From Deltaproteobacteria bacterium (lineage in GTDB: Bacteria > Desulfobacterota > Desulfobacteria > Desulfobacterales > JAFDFH01), in assembly GCA_019309945.1 (NCBI GenBank), contig JAFDFH010000287.1, forward strand, positions 1 through 7,857: a DNA stretch of 7,857 nucleotides. The letters run 5' to 3'. Below are positions 6,949 to 7,857 of this stretch, piece by piece. The position numbers and the translations under genes are program-made. Within the stretch, counting starts at the first letter, position 1. Each line of letters starts with the position of its first letter. The notes beneath the pieces were generated by a model. That model worked only from the letters and a program-made list of their open reading frames with translations, did not search any database and had not been told where the DNA came from.

Positions 6949-6976
6949 TCCAGGATCGAGCATCCAGCAACCAGCA
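6949..6976. repeat. Four-unit degenerate 7-nt tandem repeat
   Basis: Read on the + strand the units are TCCAGGA, TCGAGCA, TCCAGCA and ACCAGCA. The third is the consensus and each other unit differs from it at one or two bases. The array lies just upstream of the double ATPase gene, before its Shine-Dalgarno site, in the spacer after the permease gene. Its period matches the weaker repeat at 3944-3971. Confidence 0.55.
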
Positions 6977-6999
6977 TCGCTTCGCCTAAACAACGGAGT

Positions 7000-7009
7000 G
7001 AAATATTTC
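7000..7009. other. 10-bp AT-rich palindrome in the operon spacer
   Basis: GAAATATTTC is a perfect palindrome, flanked by GGAG on the left and TCC on the right, so the symmetry nearly extends apart from one extra base. It could bind a dimeric regulator or form a small hairpin. There is no direct support for either, and a palindrome this size can arise by chance. Confidence 0.25.
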
Positions 7010-7026
7010 TCCACTTGTCGGTTTGA

Positions 7027-7040
7027 AGCGAAGCTTCGCT
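7027..7040. other. 14-bp perfect palindrome just after the permease stop
   Basis: AGCGAAGCTTCGCT is fully self-complementary and lies four bases beyond the permease stop on the - strand. With no loop and no following T-run on that strand, it is not a standard intrinsic terminator. It could shield the upstream message from exonucleases or bind a protein, which is inference only. Confidence 0.4.
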
Positions 7041-7044
7041 AGAT

Positions 7045-7857
7045 TTACTGATACCGCATGGACTCCTCACGCAGCCCGTCGGCCAGGAGATTCAAACCCA
7101 CAACCAGAGAGGCAATCGCCAGCGATGGCCACAGGGCCGCCCAGGGGCTCCCGGTGAGGATGAACTCGCGGCCTTTGGCCACCATGCTCCCCCAGTCCGG
7201 GGACGGGGGCGGAATACCTAACCCCAGAAACCCGAGGGTTCCCATGGCAAAGATGGCATAACCGACGCGCAGCATTGCGTCGATGATGATGGGACCACGT
7301 GCATTGGGAAGAATTTCAACGAACATGATGTACCAGGGGCTCTCTGCGCGCGTCTCCGCGGCTCGAATGTACTCCCGGGTGCGTATGTCCAGGGTCAGAC
7401 TGCGGACCAGGCGGGCAATTCCCGGTGTGCCCACGATGGTCATGGCAATGACGACATTAATGGCCGAAGCCCCCAGGGCCGCCATAATAATCAGGTAGAG
7501 CAGGATGATGGGAACGGCCATCATGGCGTCGAGCAGACGCATGATGATCTCATCGATCCAGCCCCCGTGGTAACCGCCGATCAGGCCGAGGGTCGTGCCG
7601 GCCATGAGTGCTACAATCACACCCCATATAGCCGTGCCGCCCGGAATCCAAAACTTCTCGGTTATGGGCATCAGCACCAGAACCACCCTGGCGCCGTAGA
7701 TCAACCGGGCCCATAAATCCCGTCCTAGCTCATCGGTTCCCAGGATGTGCTCACGGGAGGGGCCTTGATTGGGGGCCTTCCAGTCCTGCTCCAGGGGGGT
7801 GTATGGGGTAAACAACGGGGCAAAAACCGCTACGCTAAACCAGAAAAGGACAATGGT
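7045..7857 (-). CDS. DppC/OppC-type ABC importer permease, N-terminus outside the window
   Basis: The reading frame stays open to the right edge. Its first visible residues, TIVLFWFSVAVFAPLF, are the first membrane helix typical of DppC-type permeases, so the TTG at 7813-7815 is not the real start and only the extreme N-terminus is missing. 270 residues are visible. Family hallmarks are GTDELGRD (visible residues 41-48), the GGYHGGWIDEIIMRLLDA segment, and LGFLGLGIPPPSPDWGSM near the C-terminus, with several hydrophobic helices between. The EAA loop that contacts the ATPase (visible residues 163-186) reads EYIRAAETRAESPW then EILPN. The usual glycine after EAA is alanine and the usual histidine of HILPN is glutamate. 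The next gene in the operon is the fused ATPase, 117 nt downstream. A second permease and a periplasmic binding protein are expected upstream of this gene. The substrate cannot be told from the permease. Confidence 0.93.
   Translation of the reverse strand, partial: TIVLFWFSVAVFAPLFTPYTPLEQDWKAPNQGPSREHILGTDELGRDLWARLIYGARVVLVLMPITEKFWIPGGTAIWGVIVALMAGTTLGLIGGYHGGWIDEIIMRLLDAMMAVPIILLYLIIMAALGASAINVVIAMTIVGTPGIARLVRSLTLDIRTREYIRAAETRAESPWYIMFVEILPNARGPIIIDAMLRVGYAIFAMGTLGFLGLGIPPPSPDWGSMVAKGREFILTGSPWAALWPSLAIASLVVGLNLLADGLREESMRYQ

Noticed and set aside
7813..7815. TTG start for the permease
   Set aside because: The frame continues to the window edge and encodes the expected first membrane helix upstream of this codon.

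Overview
This window holds five protein-coding genes. They look like ordinary chromosomal genes of a Gram-negative bacterium: an exported M16 peptidase, an inner-membrane importer, and clear Shine-Dalgarno sites. The repeat-rich spacers, together with my unverified memory of similar dispersed sequences in Desulfobacterota (sulfate-reducing 'Deltaproteobacteria'), make that phylum my best guess for the host. That guess is an inference, not a proof. I see no phage, plasmid, CRISPR, tRNA or rRNA gene.

Left part, + strand. Bases 1-186 are noncoding leader with a long imperfect hairpin (20-74), two overlapping perfect -10 hexamers (118-128) and a Shine-Dalgarno site that fixes the start of the first gene. 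That gene (187-3225) encodes a secreted two-lobed zinc metallopeptidase of family M16 with an active N-terminal lobe and a degenerate C-terminal lobe. A 90-residue two-helix membrane protein of unknown function follows (3349-3621).

Middle part. Bases 3622-4137 carry no gene but are densely structured. There is a MITE-like inverted-repeat element of about 271 bp (3652-3922), short 7-nt-period repeats, and a second copy of a sequence also found just after the M16 gene. A metallo-beta-lactamase-fold hydrolase resembling type II glyoxalases follows (4138-4803).

Right part, - strand. A convergent operon enters from the right edge: the 3' portion of a DppC/OppC-type permease (7045-7857, cut by the window end), then one gene for a fused DppD-DppF-type double ATPase (4813-6927). 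Together these are the inner-membrane and energy-coupling parts of a peptide-class (PepT/Dpp/Opp) ABC importer. The first permease and the binding protein would be expected beyond the right edge. The 117-nt spacer between the two genes holds a four-unit 7-nt repeat and two palindromes.

The genes do not form one obvious pathway. The peptidase and a peptide-class importer could both serve peptide turnover, but they are on opposite strands and nothing in the sequence links them. The least explained material is the noncoding repeat structure, especially 3652-3922 and 20-74. I found no convincing new multi-gene system.
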